Of a DNA stretch of 64,000 nt, positions 49,453-58,003 are shown one piece after another. The stretch covers positions 32,796 to 96,795 of the forward strand of contig NZ_CZJT01000097.1 in assembly GCF_900010755.1 (NCBI RefSeq), written 5' to 3'. The stretch is from Paeniglutamicibacter antarcticus. GTDB lineage: Bacteria; Actinomycetota; Actinomycetes; Actinomycetales; Micrococcaceae. The stretch's first letter is position 1, and every line of letters begins with the position of its first letter. Under the pieces are notes generated by a model, which ran no database searches, was not told the DNA's origin, and saw only the letters and a program-made list of their open reading frames with translations. The position numbers and the translations under genes are program-made.

Positions 49453-49505
49453 AAAAATTTGTGTTCGACCGCCCCGTTTGGAGCGAACGTGGGGCGGTCG
49501 AACAC
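49453..49505 (-). terminator. Terminator between dnaN and recF
   Basis: GTGTTCGACCGCCCC (49461-49475) pairs perfectly with GGGGCGGTCGAACAC (49491-49505). On the minus strand the T-rich AAATTTTTAC follows. A second small hairpin (CATCCCTGAGGGATG) lies closer to recF. Confidence 0.87.
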
Positions 49506-49538
49506 GTGATCACGGGGCGGAAAAATCCGCGAGGTGAT

Positions 49539-50669
49539 CTAGTTGGGCAAGTTTGGAAGACGAACCGGCATGACCAGGTAACGGTATTCGTCGCTGTCTG
49601 ATCCGTCGAGTGATTTTTGGGCCGTCATCATGGCCGGCTTCGGTGCGCTGGTGAAGGAGAAGCGAACGAACTCAGAGTTGAAAGCGTTCAATCCTTCGCT
49701 CAAATAGGCCGGGTTGAACGCGACAGTGATTTCTTCGCCGTCGATTTGTGCCTCAATGGCCTCTTCGGCTTGGGCATCTTCGCCGGTTCCTGCATCCAGG
49801 GACAGCTGTCCGCCGGTGAAGGAAAGTCGAACCGGTGTATTGCGTTCGGCAACAACGGCTACACGACGGACGGCTTCAACCAACGATGAGGTTCTCACAG
49901 TTGCGTGGATCGGGGTATTTTCCGGGAAAAGAGAACGAATCTTAGGGTAATCGCCGTCCACCAATAGTGAGGTGGTGCGGCGGTTTCCGCTTTCGAAACC
50001 GATCAATTCGTTGTCCTGGCCTAGCGCAATCTTCAATTCGCCGGCGGAGCCCAAAGTCTTGGCAACTTCACTCAGGGTCTTGGCCTTGACCAAAGCGGAA
50101 GTCGAAATTCCTGGTGTTGCAGGCTTCCAATGGACTTCGCGCATGGCCAAACGGTAGCGGTCGGTTGCGAGGAAAGTGATCAAGTCATCTTCAATTTCCA
50201 TCTTCACGCCAGTGAGGATCGGAAGCGTGTCGTCCTTAGAGGCTGCCACGATGACCTGGTTGATTGCGTGGGCGAAAGCTTCGCCGTCGACAACACCGGT
50301 AACTTCGGGAAGAACCGGGAGTTCCGGGTATTCGGCAACCGGCATGGTTGCCAAGTGGAAACGGCTTCGACCACAGGTCAGTGTGACTTTGGTGCCATCG
50401 GTTTCGAGAGTTGCAGTAGATTGCGGCAAGCTGCGGCAGATTTCCGCAAGCAATTTACCCGAAACGAGAATGGTGCCTTCTTCGGCAACGTCTGCCGCGA
50501 TCTCAAGGTGTGCCGAGATTTCGTAGTCAAATCCAGCAAGTGACACGGTGCCGTTGGTGGCCGTGATCAAAATACCGGACAAGACCGGGGATGGCGGACG
50601 TTGGGAAAGCGAACGGGCGGTCCAGGATACGGCCTCGGCCAAAACATCCTTTTCAACGCTGAACTTCAC
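49539..50669 (-). CDS. dnaN: DNA polymerase III sliding clamp, beta subunit
   Basis: The 376-residue clamp has three domains of the same fold: MKFSVEKDVLAEAVSWTARSLSQRPPSPVLSGILI, then the central LPILTGVKMEIEDDLITFLATDRYRLAMREV with the family-typical TDRYRLA, and the C-terminal SEYRYLVMPVRLPNLPN with the MPVRL end. It forms a ring on DNA and holds the polymerase. GAAAGGCGG precedes GTG 50669. The 816 bases between it and dnaA hold oriC. Confidence 0.97.
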   Translation of the reverse strand: MKFSVEKDVLAEAVSWTARSLSQRPPSPVLSGILITATNGTVSLAGFDYEISAHLEIAADVAEEGTILVSGKLLAEICRSLPQSTATLETDGTKVTLTCGRSRFHLATMPVAEYPELPVLPEVTGVVDGEAFAHAINQVIVAASKDDTLPILTGVKMEIEDDLITFLATDRYRLAMREVHWKPATPGISTSALVKAKTLSEVAKTLGSAGELKIALGQDNELIGFESGNRRTTSLLVDGDYPKIRSLFPENTPIHATVRTSSLVEAVRRVAVVAERNTPVRLSFTGGQLSLDAGTGEDAQAEEAIEAQIDGEEITVAFNPAYLSEGLNAFNSEFVRFSFTSAPKPAMMTAQKSLDGSDSDEYRYLVMPVRLPNLPN

Positions 50670-51485
50670 GAAGTGGTCCGCCTTTCACGACGAAGTCGAC
50701 AGTACTGGAAGCAAGCTTAGCGGTTCCCTATGACAGGAATAACCCAGCTTGGAGTTCCAAAAACGATGGTGTGCGGTGTTGCTTCGATTTCTTGTGAGGA
50801 AACTTCTCGTCCTCAACAGCAACACGGTGTTTGAGCTTACCGGCTTTTAGGTATCCGTGGGTTGAGCTCGAAGCGTGAATCCGTTTGAGTACGGGTCTTT
50901 TCGTTTGAGGAGATAGAGCTCACGTTTAGGAACAAAGAAATCCTTTTGACGGATTACTCCAGATTCCAGAGTGGCCAAGACCTGCAAGGTGGTCGCTTTT
51001 ACAAGAATCCGCTTCTTGGTTCCAGGTCAGTCGTGGAGTGGGTTCGTATTTTTCTGAGAACTCACCGAGAGGTCTCGGGCAGTGAACCTACGACCGCGGT
51101 GAGTTCCCCAATATTTGGCTACGGCCACGAGCCATTGTCTCGCTCGGCGCGAAAAGTGTCCCAAAACAGTGATTTTGGGTCGTTTCGTTGGATGGGTGGC
51201 AAAACAGGACTTGTTATTTGGATGAGTAAGAAATTTGGGATTAGTAGTGTTAATAACCCCTGTGGATACTGTGGATAACCCTCCCAGCCCGCATCAGCAT
51301 ACCGATTATGCATGTGCACAACATGTGATTGGGCGTGACACTGAGTGTCAGCAGTCGGTGGACAACTTTCCGCGTGATTTAAGGGATCCACAGGTACCCC
51401 CATAGTTATCCGCAGGCTTTACCGGGTAGTCCACTTAACCATCCACAGGTTTATCCACACCTGTGGTTAAAGATTTTGATAGGGG
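50670..51485. other. oriC: Replication origin oriC (dnaN-dnaA intergenic)
   Basis: The 816-base gap contains DnaA boxes concentrated on the dnaA side: TGTGGATAC (51261-51269), TGTGGATAA (51270-51278), TTATCCGCA (51406-51414), CCATCCACA (about 51439-51447) and TTATCCACA (51451-51459), with further near matches (for example GGTGGACAA near 51357). An AT-rich stretch (51225-51260, AAATTTGGGATTAGTAGTG-like) adjoins the pair at 51261 and is the best unwinding-element candidate. The dnaN half has no boxes that I see; it holds repeats of the type CGTTTGAG near 50882 and 50902. Position between dnaA and dnaN is standard for actinobacteria. Confidence 0.9.
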
Positions 51486-52898
51486 TTATCCCTCGCGCTG
51501 CCTTTGCTTGATGCGGTTGGTCAGCTCGGTTACCTGATTGAAGATGGCTCGTCGTTCTGCCATGAGTTCGCGGATTTTTCGGTCTGCGTGAATGACAGTG
51601 GTGTGATCGCGTCCACCAAGTTCCTGGCCGATCTTCGGCAGTGACATGTCGGTCAGTTCGCGCAGCAGGTACATGGCGATTTGCCGGGCCGTCACCAAGG
51701 TCCTGGTCCGTGATTTGCTGTTGAGCTCTTCAATCGTGAGGTTAAAGTACTCGGCCGTCTGGGCAACGATGGTTGCCGGGGTGATTTCCTGGGCACCTTC
51801 ATCAGTGATCAAGTCCTTGAGAACCGTTTCGGCAAGGTGCATGTCAACTGTCTGGTTGTTCAAAGACGCGAATGCCGTGACACGGATCAGCGCTCCTTCA
51901 AGTTCACGGATATTCGTGGAGATCTTCGAGGCGATGTACTCCATGACATCGTCTGGCGCCGAAAGATTCTCGGCATTCGCCTTCTTGCGCAGAATTGCGA
52001 TACGGGTTTCCAGCTCGGGCGGCTGGATGTCGGTCAGCAGGCCCCATTCGAAGCGTGAACGCATACGGTCCTCAAAGCCGGCCAACTGCTTGGGGGGAAG
52101 GTCGGAAGTAATCACGACCTGCTTGTTGTGGTTGTGAAGCGCATTGAAGGTATGGAAGAACTCTTCCTGGGTCGCATCCTTATTAGCCAAGAACTGGATG
52201 TCGTCAATGAGCAGGATGTCTACGTTGCGGTACGTCTGCTTGAAACTTGCGCCTTCATCATCACGGATGGAGTTGATGAAGTCGTTGGTGAATTCTTCGG
52301 AGTTGACGTACCGGACGCGGATGCCGTTGTAGAGATGGCGGGCGTAGTGGCCGATTGCGTGTAACAGGTGGGTTTTGCCGAGTCCCGAGTCGCCATAGAT
52401 GAACAGAGGGTTGTAAGCCTTGGCTGGCGCTTCTGCAACAGCCACTGCCGCTGCATGGGCAAACCGGTTGGAAGAACCGATAACGAAGGTGTCAAAAATG
52501 TATTTGGGGTTCAATCGGCCGAATTCCTGGGAATTCGACGGGGGAGAAGGCTGCGGCAGCTGGTCGCTAATGCGTGCCTTGGGTACCGGCGGCTGTTCAA
52601 CCGGGGCAACTGCTTTTTCCTCGGGCATCAAGTCTGAATCGATGCTGAATGCACACCGAATATCGGATTGGAAAACCAATTTAAGGGATTCTTCCAACGG
52701 CTCCTTGAGCTGCGTCTGGAGAACATCGCGGGTGAGCTCGTTGGGAACTGCCAGCAAGAGGGTGGAACCGATGAGTCCCTGTGGCTGAGCCAACGCGGCA
52801 AAAGCACGCTGCATGGGAGTGACGCGATCATCCTGTTCGATGTGGCGTACTACCTGGCGCCAGGCACTACCGACGCTATTCGACTCGTCCGTGCTCAT
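51486..52898 (-). CDS. dnaA: Chromosomal replication initiator DnaA
   Basis: The 470-residue AAA+ initiator has the N-terminal oligomerisation domain ([13 protein letters not shown]), a variable Pro/Gln linker (about 90-135), the AAA+ core with Walker [12 protein letters not shown] and Walker [10 protein letters not shown], and the box-VII region, and the C-terminal helix-turn-helix with the signature [18 protein letters not shown] that reads DnaA boxes. It starts at ATG 52898 downstream of several DnaA boxes, so it is expected to repress itself. Confidence 0.97.
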   Translation of the reverse strand: MSTDESNSVGSAWRQVVRHIEQDDRVTPMQRAFAALAQPQGLIGSTLLLAVPNELTRDVLQTQLKEPLEESLKLVFQSDIRCAFSIDSDLMPEEKAVAPVEQPPVPKARISDQLPQPSPPSNSQEFGRLNPKYIFDTFVIGSSNRFAHAAAVAVAEAPAKAYNPLFIYGDSGLGKTHLLHAIGHYARHLYNGIRVRYVNSEEFTNDFINSIRDDEGASFKQTYRNVDILLIDDIQFLANKDATQEEFFHTFNALHNHNKQVVITSDLPPKQLAGFEDRMRSRFEWGLLTDIQPPELETRIAILRKKANAENLSAPDDVMEYIASKISTNIRELEGALIRVTAFASLNNQTVDMHLAETVLKDLITDEGAQEITPATIVAQTAEYFNLTIEELNSKSRTRTLVTARQIAMYLLRELTDMSLPKIGQELGGRDHTTVIHADRKIRELMAERRAIFNQVTELTNRIKQRQREG

Positions 52899-53401
52899 AT
52901 TTTGGCCCCTTCAATCTGATTCGACGGCCAAACAGCCGGCGAATGGGGGACTAAAACTACGGAACCCCAACGAATAGATTCTACCGGTCATCCACAGCGT
53001 TATGCACAGTCGGTGGATAACTTGTGGTGGATAACGCACGAAGGCTTGCAAATCTGCGGTTATACAAGTAAATATTGAGGTCTGGGATGTGCGTGTTAGG
53101 CACGATTTAGAGCTAAACTCTGCGATTATCCACTGCTGTATCCACAATTAAAATCACAATATGCACAGGGTGCGTCAGGGTCCTTCAAGACCCCAATTTG
53201 ACGTACCTTCGATGACTCCCATATCGTTGTGTAGTCCTATGTGTGCACTTTTGTCGTTGTTTGACGTCTTCGTAATTCTTTCTGAATCGCGAAAACGGCA
53301 TCAGATTCAAGAGGCGCCACCGAATACGAGCGTCGGCCTGTTCTTCCCTTTTTAGTAGCAACGGGTAAGGCGCATCACATGATCGTCTTGGAGTTACTAC
53401 C
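52899..53401. promoter_or_regulatory. dnaA-rpmH divergent region with DnaA boxes
   Basis: Boxes or near boxes are at 52988-52996 (TCATCCACA), 53000-53008 (TTATGCACA), about 53012-53020 (GGTGGATAA), about 53026-53034 (GGTGGATAA), 53126-53134 (TTATCCACT), 53138-53146 (GTATCCACA) and 53159-53167 (ATATGCACA). They lie upstream of dnaA, which fits autoregulation. A possible rpmH promoter is TTGACG (53199-53204) with TATCGT 18 bases on (53223-53228). No small gene is convincing in the 503 bases. Confidence 0.75.
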
Positions 53402-53539
53402 GTGAGCAAGCGGACTTTTCAGCCGAATAACCGTCGTCGTGCCAAGAAGCACGGTTTCCGACTTCGTATGCGTACCCGTGCAGGCCGAGCCATTCTGGCA
53501 ACTCGCCGCGCCAAGGGCCGTACCGAACTTTCTGCATAA
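53402..53539 (+). CDS. rpmH: 50S ribosomal protein L34
   Basis: A 45-residue highly basic protein, [18 protein letters not shown] followed by [17 protein letters not shown] and KGRTELSA, which is L34 throughout. TTGGAG precedes GTG 53402 by 8 bases. It leads the rightward rpmH-rnpA-yidD-yidC-jag-rsmG set. Confidence 0.97.
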   Translation: MSKRTFQPNNRRRAKKHGFRLRMRTRAGRAILATRRAKGRTELSA

Positions 53540-53614
53540 CCATTAAGCACTACTGTCCTGAGATAGCGCAGGTATTCGTGGGTTCTTTGTTTATCAGACT
53601 CGACGCGTGACGTC

Positions 53615-53983
53615 GTGTTGCCAAAGAATCAGCGACTGCGCCTTTCGCAGGACCTTACAGCCACTGTACGTTCCGGCGCCCGAACTGGGCGCCGGAACGT
53701 AGTGCTATATGCACGGGTTCGCTCCGACGAGCCCCAGGGCGATAACCGTTTTGGCTTCATAGTTTCCAAGGCCGTTGGCAATGCCGTGCACCGCAACCTC
53801 GTCAAGCGACGAATGCGTGCATTGGCCGCGCAGATTCCTGCGACCGCCAACGGTCTCGATTTCGTGTTCCGGGCATTGCCTGGTTCGGCCGAAACCGACT
53901 GGAACGAATTGAGTCAGCAAGTCTCAACAGGACTTGAATCGGTTGTCCGCAAGGCGGGTGCAAAGCATGAAAAAGGACTCTAA
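53615..53983 (+). CDS. rnpA: Ribonuclease P protein component
   Basis: The 122-residue basic protein binds the RNase P RNA and aids tRNA 5' processing. It begins LPKNQRLRLSQDLTATVRSG and has the conserved RNR-type helix NRFGFIVSKAVGNAVHRNLVKRRMRAL, with FVFRALPGSAETDWNEL at the end. GTG 53615 is used; the ribosome site is weak. It overlaps yidD by 17 bases. Confidence 0.95.
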   Translation: MLPKNQRLRLSQDLTATVRSGARTGRRNVVLYARVRSDEPQGDNRFGFIVSKAVGNAVHRNLVKRRMRALAAQIPATANGLDFVFRALPGSAETDWNELSQQVSTGLESVVRKAGAKHEKGL

Positions 53984-54326
53984 ACCCCGGACCGGGGTTC
54001 TTTGGTTCCTGATTGATATCCCACGAAACCTTCTTATTGGGTTCCTCATGGTTTATCGAAAGATCATTTCACCGGTCTACGGCGATGTTTGCCGATATTT
54101 TCCCAGCTGCTCTGCCTACGGTCTCGAAGCAGTCACGGTGCACGGCGCCATCAAAGGCATCGGGTTAACGTGCTGGCGTGTCTTAAGATGTAATCCGTTT
54201 AGTCATGGCGGGATCGATTACGTTCCCGAAGGCAGACGGATTTGGCCAGAAGGCAAGACCCCCAAGATTATGGTGTTGAATCATCCTCCGATTCCCGCCG
54301 ACGAAGACGCCGCAGACGCGGCCTGA
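53967..54326 (+). CDS. yidD: Membrane protein insertion efficiency factor YidD
   Basis: The 119-residue protein has an amphipathic helix (LLIGFLMVYRKIISPVYGDVCRYFPSCSAYGLEAVTVHGAIKG) with the three conserved Cys of the family (VCRYFPSCS, then LRCNPFSHGGIDYVP). It attaches to the membrane and aids YidC. ATG 53967 starts inside the rnpA end, with AAGGCGGG upstream; a longer frame from 53934 would overlap rnpA further. Fifteen bases follow before yidC. Confidence 0.94.
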   Translation: MKKDSKPRTGVLWFLIDIPRNLLIGFLMVYRKIISPVYGDVCRYFPSCSAYGLEAVTVHGAIKGIGLTCWRVLRCNPFSHGGIDYVPEGRRIWPEGKTPKIMVLNHPPIPADEDAADAA

Positions 54327-54341
54327 GGAGCATGACCGGTA

Positions 54342-55304
54342 ATGAACTTCTTTGACCTGATACTGAGCCCGTTTCGGTACGTAGTCTCGTGGATCCTATG
54401 GGCATTCCACGAACTGTTCTCGATGATTGGCCTTAACCCCGATTCCGGTTGGACCTGGGCGCTGTCAATCATCTTCCTGGTGTTGTTGATTCGTACCGCC
54501 CTGATCCCCGTCTTCGTCAAGCAGATCAAGGCCCAGCGTGCCATGCAGGCCCTTCAGCCAGACCTGCGCAAGCTCCAGGCCAAGTACAAGGGCAAGAAGG
54601 ACCAGCTCTCGCAGCAGGCCATGATTGCCGAGCAGCGTGCCTTGTTCAAGAAGCACAAGACAAATCCGCTGTCTTCCTGCCTGCCGATGCTGATCCAGAT
54701 GCCGTTCTTCTTCGCACTGTTCACGGTGCTGAACAACGCCGCCAAGGCCAGCAACTCCAACGAGGGCATCGGTGCGCTTACCGCCGCGCACATCAAGAGC
54801 TTCGACCAGTCCTCGATCTTCGGCGCACGTCTCTCTGACACCTTCCTGGGTACCATCAACTCCGGTTCGCCGAGTGCCGCAGTTCTGATTGTTGCAGTCA
54901 TCATGATCCTGTCGATGACCGCCTCGCAGTTCATCACGCAGAAGCAGATCATGTCGAAGAACATGACCAAGGAAGCCCTTGAAGGCCCCTTCATGCAGCA
55001 GCAGAAGATGATGCTCTACATCCTCCCGTTGGTCTTCGGTATCGGTGGCATCAACTTCCCGATCGGTGTCCTGATTTACTGGACTGCTACCAACCTCTGG
55101 ACGCTCGGCCAGCAGTACTACGTCATCCGCAACAACCCGACTCCGGGTTCGCAGGCAGAACGTGAACTGAACGAGCGTCGCGCCGCCAAGGGCCTTCCCC
55201 CGATTGGCCAGAAGAAGGTTGACGAAGACGCGTCCGCCGCGGTCATCGAAGAACCGAAGACGCAGCGCGTACAGCCTCAGCGTAAAAACAGGAAGAAGAA
55301 GTAG
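54342..55304 (+). CDS. yidC: YidC/Oxa1-type membrane protein insertase
   Basis: The 320-residue insertase has an N-terminal helix pair (ILSPFRYVVSWILWAFHELF), then SIIFLVLLIRTALIPVFVKQIKAQRAMQALQPDLRKLQAKYKG with the conserved Arg of the hydrophilic groove and the cytoplasmic coiled pair, followed by NPLSSCLPMLIQMPFFFALFTVLN and LPLVFGIGGINFPIGVLIYWTATNLWTLGQQ. The C-terminus is basic (QPQRKNRKKK), as in ribosome-binding forms. It inserts small membrane proteins alone or with Sec. Confidence 0.95.
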   Translation: MNFFDLILSPFRYVVSWILWAFHELFSMIGLNPDSGWTWALSIIFLVLLIRTALIPVFVKQIKAQRAMQALQPDLRKLQAKYKGKKDQLSQQAMIAEQRALFKKHKTNPLSSCLPMLIQMPFFFALFTVLNNAAKASNSNEGIGALTAAHIKSFDQSSIFGARLSDTFLGTINSGSPSAAVLIVAVIMILSMTASQFITQKQIMSKNMTKEALEGPFMQQQKMMLYILPLVFGIGGINFPIGVLIYWTATNLWTLGQQYYVIRNNPTPGSQAERELNERRAAKGLPPIGQKKVDEDASAAVIEEPKTQRVQPQRKNRKKK

Positions 55305-55306
55305 CC

Positions 55307-55852
55307 ATGAGCGATCTTGATCAGAGCGTAATTTCAGAACCTGCAGCAACCGAAGTTGAAGAAACCGAAGATGCAGCAACAAGCATCGAAGAAGAAGGCG
55401 ACATCGCCGCAGACTACCTCGAAGAGCTCCTTGATATTGCCGATCTTGACGGCGACATCGACATCGAGGTCCGTGGCGGACGTACCTACATTTCAATCGT
55501 TGGCGAAGCCGAAGACGAGAAGGACCTGCAGCGCCTAGTCGGCGCAAATGGTGAAATTCTCGACTCACTTCAGGAACTCACGCGCCTGGCAGTATTGACC
55601 GCAACGGGCAACCGTTCGCGCCTTGTTTTGGACATCACCGGGTACCGTCAAGGTCGTGCCGGCGAGCTGAAAAAGATCGCCGACGAAGCCGTCCAGAAGG
55701 TACGCGAGACCGGCACCCCCGTCGCACTTGAACCCATGAGCGCTTATGAGCGCAAGCTCGTGCATGACTGCGTTGCGGCGCTTGGCATGCACAGCGAATC
55801 CGATGGCGAAGGAACCCGTCGCCACATCGTCGTTTCCAGCGACGACGCCTAA
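55307..55852 (+). CDS. KH-R3H RNA-binding protein Jag (KhpB)
   Basis: The 181-residue protein has an acidic start of 45 residues, a KH domain (IEVRGGRTYISIVGE, LVGANGEILDSLQELTRLAV with the GxxG-like loop GANG) and a C-terminal R3H domain (EPMSAYERKLVHDCVAALGMHSESDGEGTRRHIVV with the RxxxH motif). It binds RNA and, in other Gram-positives, affects division. It starts 2 bases after yidC, the usual order. Confidence 0.92.
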   Translation: MSDLDQSVISEPAATEVEETEDAATSIEEEGDIAADYLEELLDIADLDGDIDIEVRGGRTYISIVGEAEDEKDLQRLVGANGEILDSLQELTRLAVLTATGNRSRLVLDITGYRQGRAGELKKIADEAVQKVRETGTPVALEPMSAYERKLVHDCVAALGMHSESDGEGTRRHIVVSSDDA

Positions 55853-55877
55853 GCACAGAAACAAGGACCATCTCCTG

Positions 55878-56519
55878 ATGAGCAACGAAGTAGAACTTAC
55901 CTCCGAGGAACGACAAGCCGCCGAGTCCGTATTCGGTGACCGGCTTTCACTCGCTGAGCGTTATGTTCAGCACCTGGCCACCTCGGGCATGGAACGCGGC
56001 CTACTGGGCCCGCGTGAAGTCCCGCGCTTGTGGTCGCGACACGTGCTGAACTGCGCTGTCGTTGCCAACCTGATCGACAAGGATGCTCACGTTGCAGACG
56101 TGGGTAGCGGTGCCGGCCTGCCGGGCCTGACCCTGGCTCTGGCCCGTGCCGACCTTGAACTGACTCTCATCGAACCACTAGAGCGTCGTTGCATTTGGCT
56201 GCACGAGGTCGTCGAAGATCTGGGTCTCGATAACGTCACCATTATGCGGGGCCGCGCGGAGCAGGTTGTTGAGCACATCAATGCCGACTTCGCCACTGCC
56301 CGTGCAGTTTCAGCGCTGACAAACCTGGCCAGCCTGACGATTCCACTGCTTCATGGCAAGGGCACCGTCCTGGCAATTAAGGGTCGTTCCGCGGCTGAAG
56401 AAGTCGATAAGGCAGCGAAGATCATCCGTCGACTGGGCGGCAAGAAGACCGAAGTGGTTACCGTTGGCGAGGACATCCTCGACGAACCGACAACGGTTGT
56501 ACGCATCACCGTAGCCTAA
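55878..56519 (+). CDS. rsmG: 16S rRNA (guanine-527-N7) methyltransferase
   Basis: The 213-residue SAM-dependent enzyme has the G-loop VADVGSGAGLPGLTLALARADLELTLIEPLERRCIWLHEVVEDLG, then the catalytic core ARAVSALTNLASLTIPLLHGKGTVLAIKGR. The preceding GLLGPREVPRLWSRHVLNC matches the conserved W-x-RH start. ATG 55878 is taken instead of a longer frame that overlaps jag. It lies between jag and parAB as in most actinobacteria. Confidence 0.94.
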   Translation: MSNEVELTSEERQAAESVFGDRLSLAERYVQHLATSGMERGLLGPREVPRLWSRHVLNCAVVANLIDKDAHVADVGSGAGLPGLTLALARADLELTLIEPLERRCIWLHEVVEDLGLDNVTIMRGRAEQVVEHINADFATARAVSALTNLASLTIPLLHGKGTVLAIKGRSAAEEVDKAAKIIRRLGGKKTEVVTVGEDILDEPTTVVRITVA

Positions 56520-56693
56520 CGCTTTAGCGATAGGCTGTACTAGGCAGCATCATGCCGCCACAGAGTTAGTAGAAAGAACCGTCTTGAAGCGAAGCGTTAA
56601 CAAGATTCCACCGTTTGCAGCCCTTTTCGCTTCATTCAGTTCCGCTGACAATAAACAACAACCTGAAAATGTTGTTTTACCCGAGCCTGAGAT

Positions 56694-56709
56694 TGTTTCA
56701 CGTGAAACA
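56694..56709. repeat. parS: parS site 1
   Basis: TGTTTCACGTGAAACA, a perfect 16-bp ParB-binding palindrome, extended by one pair on each side. It lies upstream of the preferred parA start, or inside parA if a TTG start at 56584 is used. Confidence 0.96.
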
Positions 56710-56784
56710 ACGTTTTCAACGCATCTGAAGCTTGACGAGGATGAAGCGGTTGAACTGACCGATTCCGATGGAGAGGACACAGTG

Positions 56785-57711
56785 GTGACGAGGGAACCCG
56801 CGCCAGCGCCAAACGTTTTCGATACCACTGACGACAGCTCACCGCTTGCCAGCCAGCTGGCCAGCGAACACAAACGTCGCGAACGCCTGAGTGGCCGCAA
56901 GCTGCCCAAGCCGTCAACAACGCGCTACATGACGGTCAGCAACCAGAAGGGTGGTGTCGGCAAGACGACGACCACCGTGAACATTGCGGCGGCACTGGCA
57001 ATTGCCGGCCTGAACGTTTTGGTTATCGATATCGACCCGCAGGGCAATGCTTCGACGGCGCTCGGTGTGGAACACCATGCAGATGTCGACAGTATCTACG
57101 ATGTGCTGATCAACGACATGCCTCTGTCTGATGTTGTGGCAGCGTGCCCGAACATTGAGAACCTCACCGTTGCTCCGGCGACGATCCACCTGGCAGGCGC
57201 AGAAATCGAGCTCGTCTCCCTGGTTGCCCGCGAGCAGCGCTTGCGCCGGGCCTTGGACCAATACTCCAAGTTCCGCGAACAGAATGGCATGGACCGCCTG
57301 GACTACGTGTTCATTGACTGCCCACCGAGCCTGGGATTGTTGACGGTGAACGCGTTCGTGGCGGCACGCGAAGTCTTGATCCCGATCCAATGTGAGTACT
57401 ATGCACTCGAGGGCCTGAGCCAGTTGCTCAAGAACATCGAGATGATCCAGAAGCACTTGAATGCGGACCTTACGGTTTCGACGATCTTGCTGACTATGTA
57501 TGACGGCCGAACCAACCTCGCTGCCCAGGTCGCAAGTGAAGTGCGGGAGCACTTCCCGAATCAGGTACTCCAGGCACTGATTCCCCGAAGCGTGAGAATC
57601 TCCGAGGCGCCGAGTTACCAGCAGACGGTGATTACCTACGACTCGAGTTCAACCGGTGCACTTTCGTATTTGGAAGCAGCCGCAGAAATTGCCGAACGAG
57701 GCAACGCCTAA
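56785..57711 (+). CDS. parA: Chromosome partitioning ATPase ParA
   Basis: The 308-residue ATPase has the deviant Walker A KGGVGKTTTTVN, ALAIAGLNVLVIDIDPQGNASTALGV, DYVFIDCPPSLGLLTVNA (Walker B) and RSVRISEAPSYQQTVITYDSSSTGA near the end. GTG 56785 has GGAGAGG 8 bases upstream and gives a leader of about 45 residues ending in RKLPKPSTTRYMTVSNQ, normal for the family. A frame from TTG 56584 would add 67 residues, passes through a parS site, and is AT-richer; I cannot exclude it. It forms DNA-bound dimers that ParB stimulates to hydrolyse ATP. Confidence 0.93.
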   Translation: MTREPAPAPNVFDTTDDSSPLASQLASEHKRRERLSGRKLPKPSTTRYMTVSNQKGGVGKTTTTVNIAAALAIAGLNVLVIDIDPQGNASTALGVEHHADVDSIYDVLINDMPLSDVVAACPNIENLTVAPATIHLAGAEIELVSLVAREQRLRRALDQYSKFREQNGMDRLDYVFIDCPPSLGLLTVNAFVAAREVLIPIQCEYYALEGLSQLLKNIEMIQKHLNADLTVSTILLTMYDGRTNLAAQVASEVREHFPNQVLQALIPRSVRISEAPSYQQTVITYDSSSTGALSYLEAAAEIAERGNA

Positions 57712-58003
57712 CCAATTTTTATGTCGTGTGGCCATCGCTGGCCACACGACATAAAAAAATCTCAAAAATTCGTGTTCTCAATATTTAAACGCATGTATTC
57801 AGTTGATTAGCACAAAAATCTGTGGATCCTTGATTCTAAGCACTTCCGCGGCTCGACCCTAACAGGGGTAGGGCCCGGTCACTTGTTTTGGGATGTACAA
57901 AAGGCCACACCCATGGGTGGCGTCCATAACTATCTAACGCTTGCAAGTAGAATTGCCTTGAGTTCAACAAGGTAGCAATGGTGTCGAAAGGGAGAAGTAT
58001 CCA
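57712..58003. other. parA-parB intergenic region with long hairpin
   Basis: TTTTTATGTCGTGTGGCCA (57716-57734) pairs perfectly with TGGCCACACGACATAAAAA (57739-57757) over 19 bases with a TCGC loop. After it the DNA is AT-rich. A TAGAAT hexamer near 57946 might be the -10 box of a separate parB promoter. AAGGGAG precedes the parB ATG. No gene is seen. Confidence 0.6.

Noticed and set aside
50946..51278. 110-residue open frame within oriC
   Set aside because: It runs over DnaA boxes, has no ribosome site and no protein-like conservation pattern; the frame is chance in a non-coding origin.
57716..57757. Intrinsic terminator after parA
   Set aside because: The stem is perfect but is followed by an A-run on the parA strand, so it does not meet the usual terminator form; kept as a hairpin only.
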